Shown here piece after piece: positions 32,707 through 41,490 of a stretch of DNA of 64,000 bases. Source of the DNA: JBFLVU01 sp037444825 (lineage in GTDB: Bacteria; Acidobacteriota; UBA4820; DSQY01); the NCBI GenBank assembly GCA_037444825.1, contig JBBILR010000003.1:69099-133098 (forward strand), given 5' to 3'. Position 1 is the stretch's first letter. Each line of letters begins with the position of its first letter. The translations under genes were made by a program, and so were the position numbers. A model generated the notes under the pieces. The model ran no database searches and had not been told where the DNA came from. It saw only the letters and a program-made list of their open reading frames with translations.

Positions 32707-34539
32707 ATGGCCGAAATCAAGACTCTGTGTGATCTCTATTTTCACACCATCGAAAACCACGCCCGCCCGGACCACCTGTTGCAAAAGCGGAAGGGGTTGT
32801 GGGAGGTGGTCTCCACCCAGGAGATCGCCGAGACGGTGGAAGCCTTTTCCTGCGGCCTCATGGCCCTGGGAGTCAAGCCCGGAGACAAGGTGGTCCTCAT
32901 CTCCGAAGACCGTCCCAAGTGGCTCATGGCGGACTACGCGGTCCTCACCGCGGGCGCCGCGGACGTGCCCATCTACCCCACCCTCAACGCCCAGGAGACG
33001 GCCTACATCGCCAACAACAGCGACGCCGAGGTGGCGGTGGTCTCCAACGAGGACCAGGCCAACAAGCTCCTCTCCCAGCGGGAGAACCTCAAGCGTCTCA
33101 AGAGCATCGTCGTCTTCGACCCCCCCACCGACGGCCACCCGGACCTGCTGACCTGGGACCAGGTGGTGGCCTGGGGGAAGGACTACGCCGCCAAGAACCC
33201 GGGGATCCACCGGAAGGTGGCCTCCCAGGTGAAGCCGGAGGACCTGGCCACCCTCATCTACACTTCCGGGACCACGGGGGTTCCCAAGGGGGTCATGCTC
33301 ACCCACTCCAACTTCGTGGAGAACTGCCGGGCGGGAATGGAGTACCTGGAGATCGACGCCTCGGACCGGGCCCTGGTCTTTCTGCCCCTTTCCCACTCCT
33401 TCGAGCGGATGATCGACTACTGCTACTTCTGGCAGGGGCTGTCCATCGCTTACGCCGAAAGCATCGAGAAGGTGGCCGACAACCTCGGGGAAGTGAAGCC
33501 CACCTGCATGGCCGCCGTGCCGCGCCTGTACGAGAAGGTGTACGCCCGGCTCATGGAGCAGGCCGCCCAAAGCTCGGCCCTCAAGAAATTCCTCATCCAC
33601 TGGAGCATCCGCACGGTGAGCGAATGGGCCGAGGCCTACAAGGCCAACAAGGGCAAGGTCCCGGCGGGCCTCGCCTTCCGCCGCGCCCTCGCCGACAAGA
33701 TCGTCCCCAAGAAGCTGAGGGCCCGGGTGGGCGGCCGGATCCGCTTCTTCGTCTCCGGCGGGGCGCCCCTTCCCCGGCACCTGGCGGTCTTCTTTTTCGG
33801 GTGCGGCCTCCCCATCGCCGAAGGGTACGGTCTGACGGAGACCGCGCCGGTGGTCACCGTGAACGAGTTCCACAAGGACGGGAGGGAGAACATCCGCTTC
33901 GGTTCACCGGGCCGCCCCCTGAAAAACGTGGAGGTCCGCATCGCCGAGGACGGAGAACTGTGGGTGCGGGGGCCCAACGTCATGAAAGGCTACTACAAGA
34001 TGCCCAAGGAGACGGAGGAGGTCCTCACCCCCGATGGGTGGTTCGCCACCGGCGACATCGCCACCCTCGACGAGGACGGCTTCCTCTTCATCACGGACCG
34101 AAAGAAGGAGCTCATCGTCACCGCCGGCGGAAAGAACGTGGCCCCCCAGCCCATCGAGAACGAGCTGAAGCGCAACAAGTACGTCACCCAGGCGGTCCTC
34201 ATCGGCGACCGGCGGCCGTATATCACCGCCCTCGTCGTGCCCAACTTCGACAACGTCATCGAGTACTGCAAGAGCAAAGGCGTGAACAAGATCGACCCGC
34301 GGGACCTCTGCCGGGAGCCGGTGGTGGCCCACCTCTTCCAGAACGTGCTGGACCGGGTCAACGCCAACCTCAGCCGCTACGAGCAGATCAAGAAGTGCCG
34401 CCTCCTCCCCAAGGAACTCACCATGGAGGAGGGGGAGCTCACCCCCACCCTCAAGGTGAAGCGCCGGGTCATCCTCCAGAAGTACGGACACCTCATTGAG
34501 GAGATGTACGCCGAAAACGGGAATGGCTCCAAGAAGTAA
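32707..34539 (+). CDS. Long-chain fatty acid-CoA ligase (AMP-forming)
   Basis: 610 residues, FadD15-like. The AMP-binding signature YTSGTTGVPKGVMLTHSN lies near residue 185, GYGLTETAPVV near 375 and the GWFATGDIATLDEDGFLFITDRKKELIVTAGGKNV loop near 445. The last Lys-containing segment TLKVKRRVILQKY is present. Converts free fatty acids to acyl-CoA, so it feeds the type of pathway at the start of the window. ATG behind GGGGAGGAGGG. It overlaps recG by 17 bases. Confidence 0.93.
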   Translation: MAEIKTLCDLYFHTIENHARPDHLLQKRKGLWEVVSTQEIAETVEAFSCGLMALGVKPGDKVVLISEDRPKWLMADYAVLTAGAADVPIYPTLNAQETAYIANNSDAEVAVVSNEDQANKLLSQRENLKRLKSIVVFDPPTDGHPDLLTWDQVVAWGKDYAAKNPGIHRKVASQVKPEDLATLIYTSGTTGVPKGVMLTHSNFVENCRAGMEYLEIDASDRALVFLPLSHSFERMIDYCYFWQGLSIAYAESIEKVADNLGEVKPTCMAAVPRLYEKVYARLMEQAAQSSALKKFLIHWSIRTVSEWAEAYKANKGKVPAGLAFRRALADKIVPKKLRARVGGRIRFFVSGGAPLPRHLAVFFFGCGLPIAEGYGLTETAPVVTVNEFHKDGRENIRFGSPGRPLKNVEVRIAEDGELWVRGPNVMKGYYKMPKETEEVLTPDGWFATGDIATLDEDGFLFITDRKKELIVTAGGKNVAPQPIENELKRNKYVTQAVLIGDRRPYITALVVPNFDNVIEYCKSKGVNKIDPRDLCREPVVAHLFQNVLDRVNANLSRYEQIKKCRLLPKELTMEEGELTPTLKVKRRVILQKYGHLIEEMYAENGNGSKK

Positions 34540-36670
34540 AGCCCGGCCGGAGACGGCCCGCGCGGAGGTCCCCGAGGAGCTCCGCGCGGTGCCGTCTTTG
34601 AAGGCGGCCACGGCCCGAAAGCTGGCCGCGCTGGGCGTGCGGGGTCCCGAGGACCTTCTCTGGCGCCTGCCCTACCGCTACGAGGACCGGCGAAATCCCC
34701 TCTCCCTCGCGGAAGCGAGGCCGGGCACCGTGGGGCTCTTCCGTGTCCGTGTGGCGGCCGTCCAGGGGCGGCGGGCCTTCCGGAGGGGCCGCATGCACCT
34801 GACGGAGGCCATCGTTTCCGACGCCACGGGGAGCCTCCACGCCGTGTGGTTCAACCAGCCCTGGCTGGAGAAGATCCTCCTTCCGGGCCGGGAGTTCTTT
34901 CTCTACGGCCGGGTGGGCCTCTTCTCCACCCGGAGCGGGCTCCGCCTCCAGCTGGAGGGTCCGGAGGTGGACGCGGCGGACGGGGCGGGCCCGGGGCCGC
35001 TCCTCGAGGGCCGCGTGGTGCCGGTCTACCGGTGCCAAGGGGGGCTCGGCCAGCGCGAGCTTCGTTTCCTCTTCGCCGACCTTCTCCTGGGCGGGAAGCT
35101 CGACCTGCCGGAGGTCCTGCCGGAATCCCTGCTCCGGGAGGAGTCCCTGCCTCCCCGCCGGAAGGCCTTCGAGGAGGCCCACTTTCCGCCGGAACCCCCC
35201 GCCGGAGACCTCGCCTGGATCCCCCGGGAGGCCCGGAAGCGGCTCGCCTTCGAGGAGCTCTTGGCCTTCCAGTGGGAGCTGGCCCTCTCCCGGCGGGAGC
35301 GGGAGAGGGCGGCGGGGGTCTCCATCCAGCCCACCCCCGAAGCGGGCCAGCTCCTCCGCCGCATCCTGCCCTTTCGCTTGACGGGCGCGCAGCGCCGGGT
35401 GCTTCGGGAGGTGGTGGCGGACCTAAAGGCCCCCCGCCCCATGTACCGCCTCCTTTACGGGGACGTCGGTTCCGGGAAGACCATCGTGGCCTTCCTCGCC
35501 ATGGTTCTCGCGGCCCACGCCGGGTACCAGGCGGCCTTTCTGGCCCCCACGGAGATCCTCGCCCTCCAGCAGTTCGAGAGGATGCAGGAACGCCTGAAGG
35601 GCACGGGGATCGCCGTGGGGTACCTGGCGGCGTCGGTCACCGGGAAGGCCCGAAAACTGCTTCTCGGAGCCCTCTCCCGGGGGGACCTGCCCTTGGTGGT
35701 GGGGACCCACAGCCTCCTCCAGGAGGAGGTTTCCTTTCGGAACCTCGGACTGGCCGTCATCGACGAGCAGCACCGCTTCGGCGTCCTCCAGCGGGCGCGG
35801 ATCGCCGCCAAGGGGGAGAGCCCCAACGTGCTGGTCATGAGCGCCACGCCCATCCCCCGGAGCCTCGCCCTCACCCTCTACGGCGACCTGGACCTCTCCC
35901 TCCTGGACGAGAAGCCTCCGGGAAGGCGCAAGGTCACCACGGTGCTGAGGGACGAATCGGCCCGCAGGCGCCTGGAAGTCTTCCTGCGCCAGGAGATGGA
36001 CGAAGGGAGGCAGGTCTTCGTGGTCTTTCCCCTGGTGGAGGCCTCCGCGGAGACGGAGGCGGCCGCCGCCGAGGAGGCCTTTCAAAGGCTCACCACGGGG
36101 CCCTTCCGGGGCTACCCCGCGGCTCTCCTCCACGGCCGGCTCAAGGCGGCGGAGAAGGAGCAGGTCATGGGGGCCGTCCGCCGCGGGGAGGTGAGGCTCC
36201 TCGTGGCCACCACGGTGGTGGAGGTGGGGGTGGACCTGCCGGAGGCCAGCGTCATGGTGGTGGAGAACGCGGAGCGCTTCGGGCTGGCCCAGCTCCATCA
36301 GCTCCGCGGCCGAGTGGGCCGGGGCGACCGGAAGTCCTACTGCGTCCTCATGGCCTCCCCCGGGGCCTCCCCCGAGTCGCTGGAACGCCTCCGGGTTCTC
36401 GAGCGCTTCGACGACGGCTTCGCCATCGCCGAGGAGGACCTCCGCCTCCGCGGGGCCGGCGATCCCCGGGGAACGAGGCAGTGGGGGGGGCGGGCCTTCC
36501 GCGTGGCCAATCCCCTCCGCGACCATGATATCTTGCAAAGGGCCCGCCTGTGGGCCCAGCGGCTGGCCGACGCCCGATTCCCCTGGGGTCCCGGCGAAAA
36601 GGAGCGTTTCCTGCGATGGATCGAACGGCAGAAGGAGGGCTCGACCCTCGACCTCTCTCGGATCGGTTGA
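34523..36670 (+). CDS. recG: ATP-dependent DNA helicase RecG
   Basis: Remodels stalled replication forks and Holliday junctions. 715 residues from ATG 34523. An OB-fold wedge domain (about 60-170) is followed by the helicase core with LYGDVGSGKT (Walker A), DEQHRFGV (DExH), MSATPIPRSLALTLYGDLD and a C-terminal GRVGRGDRKSYC with the TRG-like RLRVLERFDDGFAIAEEDLRLRG. The N-terminal part is slightly shorter than in E. coli. It overlaps the lnt start region. Confidence 0.95.
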   Translation: MAPRSKARPETARAEVPEELRAVPSLKAATARKLAALGVRGPEDLLWRLPYRYEDRRNPLSLAEARPGTVGLFRVRVAAVQGRRAFRRGRMHLTEAIVSDATGSLHAVWFNQPWLEKILLPGREFFLYGRVGLFSTRSGLRLQLEGPEVDAADGAGPGPLLEGRVVPVYRCQGGLGQRELRFLFADLLLGGKLDLPEVLPESLLREESLPPRRKAFEEAHFPPEPPAGDLAWIPREARKRLAFEELLAFQWELALSRRERERAAGVSIQPTPEAGQLLRRILPFRLTGAQRRVLREVVADLKAPRPMYRLLYGDVGSGKTIVAFLAMVLAAHAGYQAAFLAPTEILALQQFERMQERLKGTGIAVGYLAASVTGKARKLLLGALSRGDLPLVVGTHSLLQEEVSFRNLGLAVIDEQHRFGVLQRARIAAKGESPNVLVMSATPIPRSLALTLYGDLDLSLLDEKPPGRRKVTTVLRDESARRRLEVFLRQEMDEGRQVFVVFPLVEASAETEAAAAEEAFQRLTTGPFRGYPAALLHGRLKAAEKEQVMGAVRRGEVRLLVATTVVEVGVDLPEASVMVVENAERFGLAQLHQLRGRVGRGDRKSYCVLMASPGASPESLERLRVLERFDDGFAIAEEDLRLRGAGDPRGTRQWGGRAFRVANPLRDHDILQRARLWAQRLADARFPWGPGEKERFLRWIERQKEGSTLDLSRIG

Positions 36671-38202
36671 GGTTTCCGCTGGCCTTGCTGGGCGGAGCCC
36701 TGTTGTGGGCGGCCTCGCTCCCCCCCTACGGCGTCCCGATCCTGGCGGTGGCGGCCTTCTTCCCCCCCCTGCTCTTCCTGCCGGAGGAGCCCCCCCGGCG
36801 GGCCGCCGCGTGGGGATGGGCGGGCGGGGCGCTCTTCGAGGCGGCCACCCTCTGGTGGCTCGTTCCCACCGTCGTCCGCTACGGCGGGGTTTCGATAGCG
36901 GCGGCGGTGCCGTTGATCGGCGGGCTATGTCTCCTCCTGGGTCTATACTGGGCGGGCTTCTTCGCCACTATGGCCCTGGCGGTCCGGCGGAGAGGGGAGG
37001 AGGCCCTCCTCGTGGCCCCGTTGGCCTGGGTCCTGTGGGAGTGGCTGCGCGGAACCCTCCTCACGGGTTTCCCCTGGTGGGGGCCCGGCTACGCCCTCTC
37101 CCTCTACCCGGCCCTCCTGCAGTGCGTACGCTTCTTCGGAATACTCGGGTTGTCCCTTCTGGCGGTCCTGGCGTCCGCGGCGGTGGCCCTGTGGGTGAGG
37201 GAGCGGGGGAGCCCCGTGACCCTGTTTGCCGTGGCGGCCTCTCTGGGGCTGTACGGGGCGGCCTTCCTCTGGGGATCGGTCCGGGAGCGCAAGCCGGTCC
37301 TGCCCCTGCCCACCCTGGCCGTGGGGTATCTCCAGCCGCAGGTCCCCCAAGACGCCAAGTGGGACGAGCGGGAGGCGGAGCGCATCGCGAACCGCATGGA
37401 GAACCTCAGCCTGGCCTTCGAGCGCTACGGCCTCAAACTGCTCGTGTGGCCCGAGTCCTCCACGCCGGCGGTCTGGGAGCGCGACGCGGCCCTTCGGGAC
37501 CGGGTCGGCGCCATCGCCCGCAAGATCGGAGCGCCCCTTCTGGTGGGAACCACTCTGGAGGAGGCCGCCGGCTACGGGAACGGGGCCGTCCTCGTCCGGC
37601 CCGACGGCCGGGAAGGGGGAAGGTACGCCAAGACCCACCTGGTGCCTTTCGGCGAGTACGTTCCCCTGCGGAGCCTCCTCTTTTTCGCCCGCCCCCTGGT
37701 GGAAGCGGTGGGGGACTTCGTCCCCGGCCGTTCGCTGGACCCCCTCCCGACGCCCGCCGGGAAGGCCGGCGTCACCATCTGCTACGAGGCCATCTTCCCG
37801 ACGCTGGTCCGAAGGCAGGTTCTCCGCGGCGGGGAGGTGCTGGTCAACCTCACCAACGACGCCTGGTACGAAGGGACTCCGGGGCCCTTCCAGCACTTTC
37901 TGATGGAGCGGGTCCGCGCGGTGGAGACCGACCGGTACCTCGTCCGAAGCGCCAACGGCGGTGTGAGCGGCGTCGTGGACCCCCGGGGCCGCCTTCAGGC
38001 GAGGACCCCGCCCGGAGAGGCGGCCTCCTTCTGGGGGATCGTCGCCCCCCGAAACACCGTGACTCTTTGGACGCGGGTGGGCAACAGATGGCTGGCCATT
38101 CCCTTGCTGGTCGTCCTGGCCGCCTTGCTCCCGCTTCCCCCTCCGGGACGGTTCCGGAAGGCCGAGGTCTCCTCCGAGGAAGGAAAAACTGCAGAAGACT
38201 AG
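36616..38202 (+). CDS. lnt: Apolipoprotein N-acyltransferase
   Basis: Adds the third acyl chain to lipoproteins in the inner membrane. 528 residues: about six membrane helices (to about 210), then a nitrilase domain with the catalytic triad Glu in VWPESSTP, Lys in YAKTHLVPFGEYVP and Cys in VTICYEAIFP. A last helix closes the protein. I chose ATG 36616 inside the recG end; TTG 36667 overlapping the recG stop is possible. It serves the lipoproteins of the window (LptM-like, DUF192). Confidence 0.93.
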   Translation: MDRTAEGGLDPRPLSDRLRFPLALLGGALLWAASLPPYGVPILAVAAFFPPLLFLPEEPPRRAAAWGWAGGALFEAATLWWLVPTVVRYGGVSIAAAVPLIGGLCLLLGLYWAGFFATMALAVRRRGEEALLVAPLAWVLWEWLRGTLLTGFPWWGPGYALSLYPALLQCVRFFGILGLSLLAVLASAAVALWVRERGSPVTLFAVAASLGLYGAAFLWGSVRERKPVLPLPTLAVGYLQPQVPQDAKWDEREAERIANRMENLSLAFERYGLKLLVWPESSTPAVWERDAALRDRVGAIARKIGAPLLVGTTLEEAAGYGNGAVLVRPDGREGGRYAKTHLVPFGEYVPLRSLLFFARPLVEAVGDFVPGRSLDPLPTPAGKAGVTICYEAIFPTLVRRQVLRGGEVLVNLTNDAWYEGTPGPFQHFLMERVRAVETDRYLVRSANGGVSGVVDPRGRLQARTPPGEAASFWGIVAPRNTVTLWTRVGNRWLAIPLLVVLAALLPLPPPGRFRKAEVSSEEGKTAED

Positions 38203-38650
38203 AAGCGGCCGTTGGAGAGTTTCCCGCCCTCGGTCGGTGCTGGGCTTAAGAGTCCGGGACATGACCGATGATATCTGCTGCAGAATAGTCGGCGGCCTTC
38301 CAGCCGACATGAGGGCCGTTCGGGCCGCTTTGCCCAGATAGGCAGCCAATAAAACTGCTGCAAGAAATGAGAAAAAGATAATGATCATCATGCAAGAGGA
38401 TTTCTTGGCAGGATCATGGCGGACACTCTGCTTCGAGAGCCTCCGGCATCCTTCTCCTGAGAACTTGTAGTGGAGGCCTCGGGGAGAAGGAGTTCAAAGG
38501 GGAGAACGGCAGGGAGACCGGAGCGAAGCGTGGAAGTCGAAGTTCTTGCCTGATGGGGAGAGCGGGGAAGTCTGGGGCCGTGGCGCGTGTTGATAAATAA
38601 GGGGCCCTTTGCTACAATAACCAAACCGGTAGGATATCAAGGAGCGAGCC
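38203..38650. other. AT-richer intergenic gap
   Basis: About 450 bases without a convincing gene and with clearly lower GC than its neighbours, especially 38340-38460. It contains a hairpin (GTCGGC/GCCGAC, 38288-38308), a smaller stem at 38314-38326 and the cysK promoter at its right end. Two small minus-strand frames exist but lack ribosome sites. Possible content: a small RNA, a relic of transferred DNA, or just a long spacer. Confidence 0.6.
38590..38618 (+). promoter_or_regulatory. Sigma-70 promoter of cysK
   Basis: TTGATA (38590-38595), spacer of exactly 17 bases, TACAAT (38613-38618). Transcription would start near 38625, with a ~26-base leader to ATG 38651. Confidence 0.75.
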
Positions 38651-39607
38651 ATGCCAGGACGCATCTACGACGGAATCGGCGAAACCATCGGCGACACCCC
38701 CCTCGTCCGCCTCCAAAGGATTGTGGAAGCGGGGATGGCGGAGGTCTGCGTGAAGCTGGAGTTTTTCAACCCGGGTGCCAGCGTGAAGGACCGCATCGCC
38801 AAGGCCATGGTGGAAGCCGCCGAGGAAGCAGGTGCGCTGCGGCCCGGCATGGAAATTCTGGAGCCCACCTCCGGCAACACCGGCATCGGCCTGGCCATGG
38901 TGGCCGCGGAGAAGGGCTACAGGCTCACCCTGGTCATGCCGGAGACCATGAGCGAGGAGCGCCGGCGGCTGTTGCAAGCCTTCGGGGCCCGTCTGATCCT
39001 CACCCCCGGGGACAAGGGGATGAAGGGCGCCATCGCCGTGGCGGAGCGCCTCAAGGCCGAAAAGGGCGCCGGCGTCTTCGTCCCCTCCCAGTTCGACAAC
39101 CCCGCCAACCCCTGGATTCACCGGAACTCCACCGCCCTGGAGATCCTGAGGGACACCGGCGGGCGTCTGGACGCCTTCGTCGCCGGCGTGGGGACGGGGG
39201 GTACCGTGGCCGGGGTGGGCCGGATGTTGAAGACCGCCCTGGGGCCCGAGGTCCTCGTGGTGGCCGTGGAACCCAAGGACTCCCCGGTTCTCTCAGGGGG
39301 GAGCCCGGGTCCCCACAAGATCCAGGGCATCGGGGCCGGCTTCGTCCCGGCCAACTACGACCCCTCGGTGGTGGACCGGGTGGCCACCGTCACCACGGAG
39401 GAGGCCTTCGCGGCCGCCCGCCGGCTGGCGAAGGAGGAGGGGATCCTTGTCGGGATCTCCTCGGGGGCCATCCTCCACGTGGCTCTCGGCGTCGCCCGGG
39501 AGCTGGGCCCCGGAAAGCGCGTCGTCAGCGTCGTCTGCGACAGCGGGGAGCGCTACCTCTCGACGCCCCTCTTCCCGTACGAGGAGCCGGAGCGCCGGTC
39601 GCCTTGA
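38651..39607 (+). CDS. cysK: Cysteine synthase A
   Basis: PLP enzyme making cysteine from O-acetylserine and sulfide. 318 residues. The PLP lysine is in FNPGASVKDRIA (about 40), the substrate loop in EPTSGNTGIGLA, the phosphate cup in GVGTGGTVAGVG and the C-terminal ISSGAILH. ATG behind AAGGAG. It is preceded by a strong promoter and no cysE or regulator gene. Cystathionine beta-synthase-type activity is a minor alternative. Confidence 0.94.
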   Translation: MPGRIYDGIGETIGDTPLVRLQRIVEAGMAEVCVKLEFFNPGASVKDRIAKAMVEAAEEAGALRPGMEILEPTSGNTGIGLAMVAAEKGYRLTLVMPETMSEERRRLLQAFGARLILTPGDKGMKGAIAVAERLKAEKGAGVFVPSQFDNPANPWIHRNSTALEILRDTGGRLDAFVAGVGTGGTVAGVGRMLKTALGPEVLVVAVEPKDSPVLSGGSPGPHKIQGIGAGFVPANYDPSVVDRVATVTTEEAFAAARRLAKEEGILVGISSGAILHVALGVARELGPGKRVVSVVCDSGERYLSTPLFPYEEPERRSP

Positions 39608-39618
39608 AGAGGGCCCCC

Positions 39619-39647
39619 TTGCCCCGGAAAAGAGCCGGAATTACACT
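39619..39647 (+). promoter_or_regulatory. Promoter of second receiver-PilZ gene
   Basis: TTGCCC (39619-39624), spacer of 17 bases, TACACT (39642-39647). A small hairpin CCGGAA/TTCCGG (39635-39652) overlaps the -10, which may be coincidence. Confidence 0.5.
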
Positions 39648-39709
39648 TCCGGAAGGGCAGGTGACTCGGGGATCGTGAGGCCGGAAAGCCTCGTCGGTGA
39701 GGGGGTGCC

Positions 39710-40390
39710 ATGGGACAGCGGATCCTGATCGTCGAGAGCGGCATGCCGGTGGTTCCCTTCGACCAGAGCCTTCTTCTTCGCAAGGAGCACGAGGTCTTCC
39801 GCGCCGCCACCGGGGAGGAGGCCCTGGCGAAGATCCGGGAGCAGACCCCCAGCCTCATCATCACCGACGACCGTCTTCAGGACATGGAGATCCGGGAGTT
39901 CGTCCAGAAGGTCCGATCCTCCCCGGAGGGCAGGAACGCCGCCGTGATCCTCCTTTCCGGGGCCGCCGCGCCGGAGAAGCCGGAGGGGGTCAACACCGTC
40001 CTCAAGAAGCCCGTCTCGGGCCCCGACTTCTACGAGGCTTGCCGCCGCCTCCTCTCCATCGCCGTCCGGAAGGACGCCCGCCTGCTCGTCTACGTCCAGG
40101 TTCAGGGCTTCGTCCAGTCCAGCCTCTTCCTCTGCAACTCCCTGAACCTCAGCGCTTCGGGAATCCTCATCCTGACGGCGCGCCGGCTCAAGATCGGCGA
40201 CCGCATCCAGCTCCAGATCACCCTCCCCATGGAAAAGGAGAAGGTCCGGGTCAACGGGGTGGTGGTGCGCGAGGCCAAGGAAGTGGATAGCCGGCTCAAC
40301 GCCTACGGGATCCAGTTCGAGGACATCTCTCCGGAGGATCGGCACCGGATCCAGAATTTCGTGGACGCGGGGCTCAAGGCCGGGGCCTGA
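39710..40390 (+). CDS. Receiver-like plus PilZ domain protein
   Basis: 226 residues. The receiver part (about 1-110) has ILIVES at the start, the Asp strand LIITDDRLQD and the Lys loop VLKKPVSG. The PilZ domain follows with RKDAR (RxxxR) and NLSASGILIL, where the first Asp of DxSxxG is Asn. Architecture matches the protein at 22802-23521. ATG behind GAGGGGG. Probably a c-di-GMP-responsive adaptor with lowered or altered affinity. It converges with ruvA (15-base gap). Confidence 0.82.
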   Translation: MGQRILIVESGMPVVPFDQSLLLRKEHEVFRAATGEEALAKIREQTPSLIITDDRLQDMEIREFVQKVRSSPEGRNAAVILLSGAAAPEKPEGVNTVLKKPVSGPDFYEACRRLLSIAVRKDARLLVYVQVQGFVQSSLFLCNSLNLSASGILILTARRLKIGDRIQLQITLPMEKEKVRVNGVVVREAKEVDSRLNAYGIQFEDISPEDRHRIQNFVDAGLKAGA

Positions 40391-40405
40391 GCGGCCGCCG
40401 TCCCC

Positions 40406-40996
40406 TCACGGAGCCAGGCTTTTCAAGGCCAGGCGGATCCATTCCTCCAGCGTGCCCTCGGGCGACCGGGCCCGGGCGGCCTCCAGCGCCTTCTGGGCCA
40501 GGTGGGTCTTGTAGCCGAGGTTTTCGAGGGCCGCCACGGCGTCGGCGAGGTCCGGGGAGACGACGGCCGTGCGGACTTGGGGGGTGGACGCGGGCCAGAG
40601 GTCCCCGATCCGCTCCTTGAGCTCCAGACAGATGCGCTGGGCGGTCTTTTTCCCGATTTTGGGAACCCCCTCCAGTCGTCGGGTGTCACCCTGGGCGATG
40701 GCGGTGAGCAGTTCGGGGAGTTCCATCCCGGAAAGGACGGCGAGCGCCGTCATGGGGCCCACGCCCTGGACGGTGGTGAGGCGGCGGAAGGTCTCCCGCT
40801 CCTCTCGGGAGAGGAAGCCGAAGAGGACGATGGCGTCCTCCCGCACGTCGGTGTGGATGAAGAGGTCCACCTCCCCTTCTTGAAGGCGGGTGAAGGTGGT
40901 CAAGGGGACCCGCACCTCGTACCCCACCCCCCCCGCCTCCACCACCAGGGCCGAGGGCTCCCGTTCCAGCAGGCGTCCCCGAAGCCTCCCGATCAC
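40406..40996 (-). CDS. ruvA: Holliday junction branch migration protein RuvA
   Basis: 196 residues: OB fold, helix-hairpin-helix pair (LTTVQGVGPMTALAVLSG and GVPKIGKKTAQRICLELK) and a C-terminal helix domain that would contact RuvB. Start GTG 40996 overlaps the ruvC stop as GTGA. ruvB is not in the window. Together with RuvC it resolves recombination junctions. Confidence 0.94.
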   Translation of the reverse strand: MIGRLRGRLLEREPSALVVEAGGVGYEVRVPLTTFTRLQEGEVDLFIHTDVREDAIVLFGFLSREERETFRRLTTVQGVGPMTALAVLSGMELPELLTAIAQGDTRRLEGVPKIGKKTAQRICLELKERIGDLWPASTPQVRTAVVSPDLADAVAALENLGYKTHLAQKALEAARARSPEGTLEEWIRLALKSLAP

Positions 40997-41490
40997 GGCC
41001 GCCTCCGGGGGGCCAGGGGGGAGTTGGAGGTGGAGAGGGCGCAGAGGGCCAGCGCCAGGGCGTCGGCGGCGTCGAAGGGGGAGGGGAGGGTTCCGAGGCC
41101 GAGAATGGCCTTCACCATGGCCTGGACCTGGCGCTTCTCCGCCCGGCCGTAGCCGGCCACGGCCGTCTTGACCTCCGCCGGGGAGAACTCCAGCAGGGGG
41201 ACCCCGGCGGCGGCGCAGGTCACCATCACCGCCCCGCGGACTTGCCCCAGCTTCAGGGCGCTCTGGGCGTTGCCCGCCACGAAGACCCCTTCCAAGGCCG
41301 CCACGTCCGGGCGGTGCTCCGCGATGAGGTCCCGAAGACGCTCGTGGATTTTCAGCAGCCGCTCGGGGTGGGGGAGGTCCGCCGGGAGGCGGACGGCACC
41401 GTAGGCCAGGGCCCTGTCCCGCCCCCCCCGGCGCTCCACGACGCCGAAGCCGGTGCAGCGGGAGCCGGAGTCCACCCCCAGGGCGATCAT
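40993..41490 (-). CDS. ruvC: Crossover junction endodeoxyribonuclease RuvC
   Basis: 165-residue Holliday-junction nuclease. The acidic catalytic residues are in MIALGVDSGSRCTGFGV (Asp7), ALEGVFVAGNAQSALKLGQVRG (Glu) and the C-terminal FDAADALALALC. Coupled to yebC by ATGA. The order yebC-ruvC-ruvA is common in bacteria. Confidence 0.94.
   Translation of the reverse strand: MIALGVDSGSRCTGFGVVERRGGRDRALAYGAVRLPADLPHPERLLKIHERLRDLIAEHRPDVAALEGVFVAGNAQSALKLGQVRGAVMVTCAAAGVPLLEFSPAEVKTAVAGYGRAEKRQVQAMVKAILGLGTLPSPFDAADALALALCALSTSNSPLAPRRRP

Noticed and set aside
36943..38391. Minus-strand frame starting with a hydrophobic MMIIIFFSFLAAVLLAAYLG segment
   Set aside because: The start looks like a small membrane protein, but there is no ribosome site and the frame continues antisense through lnt. 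Kept only as a possibility for the gap.
38388..38624. 78-codon minus-strand frame in the lnt-cysK gap
   Set aside because: No ribosome site, no recognisable motif, and it covers the region antisense to the cysK promoter.
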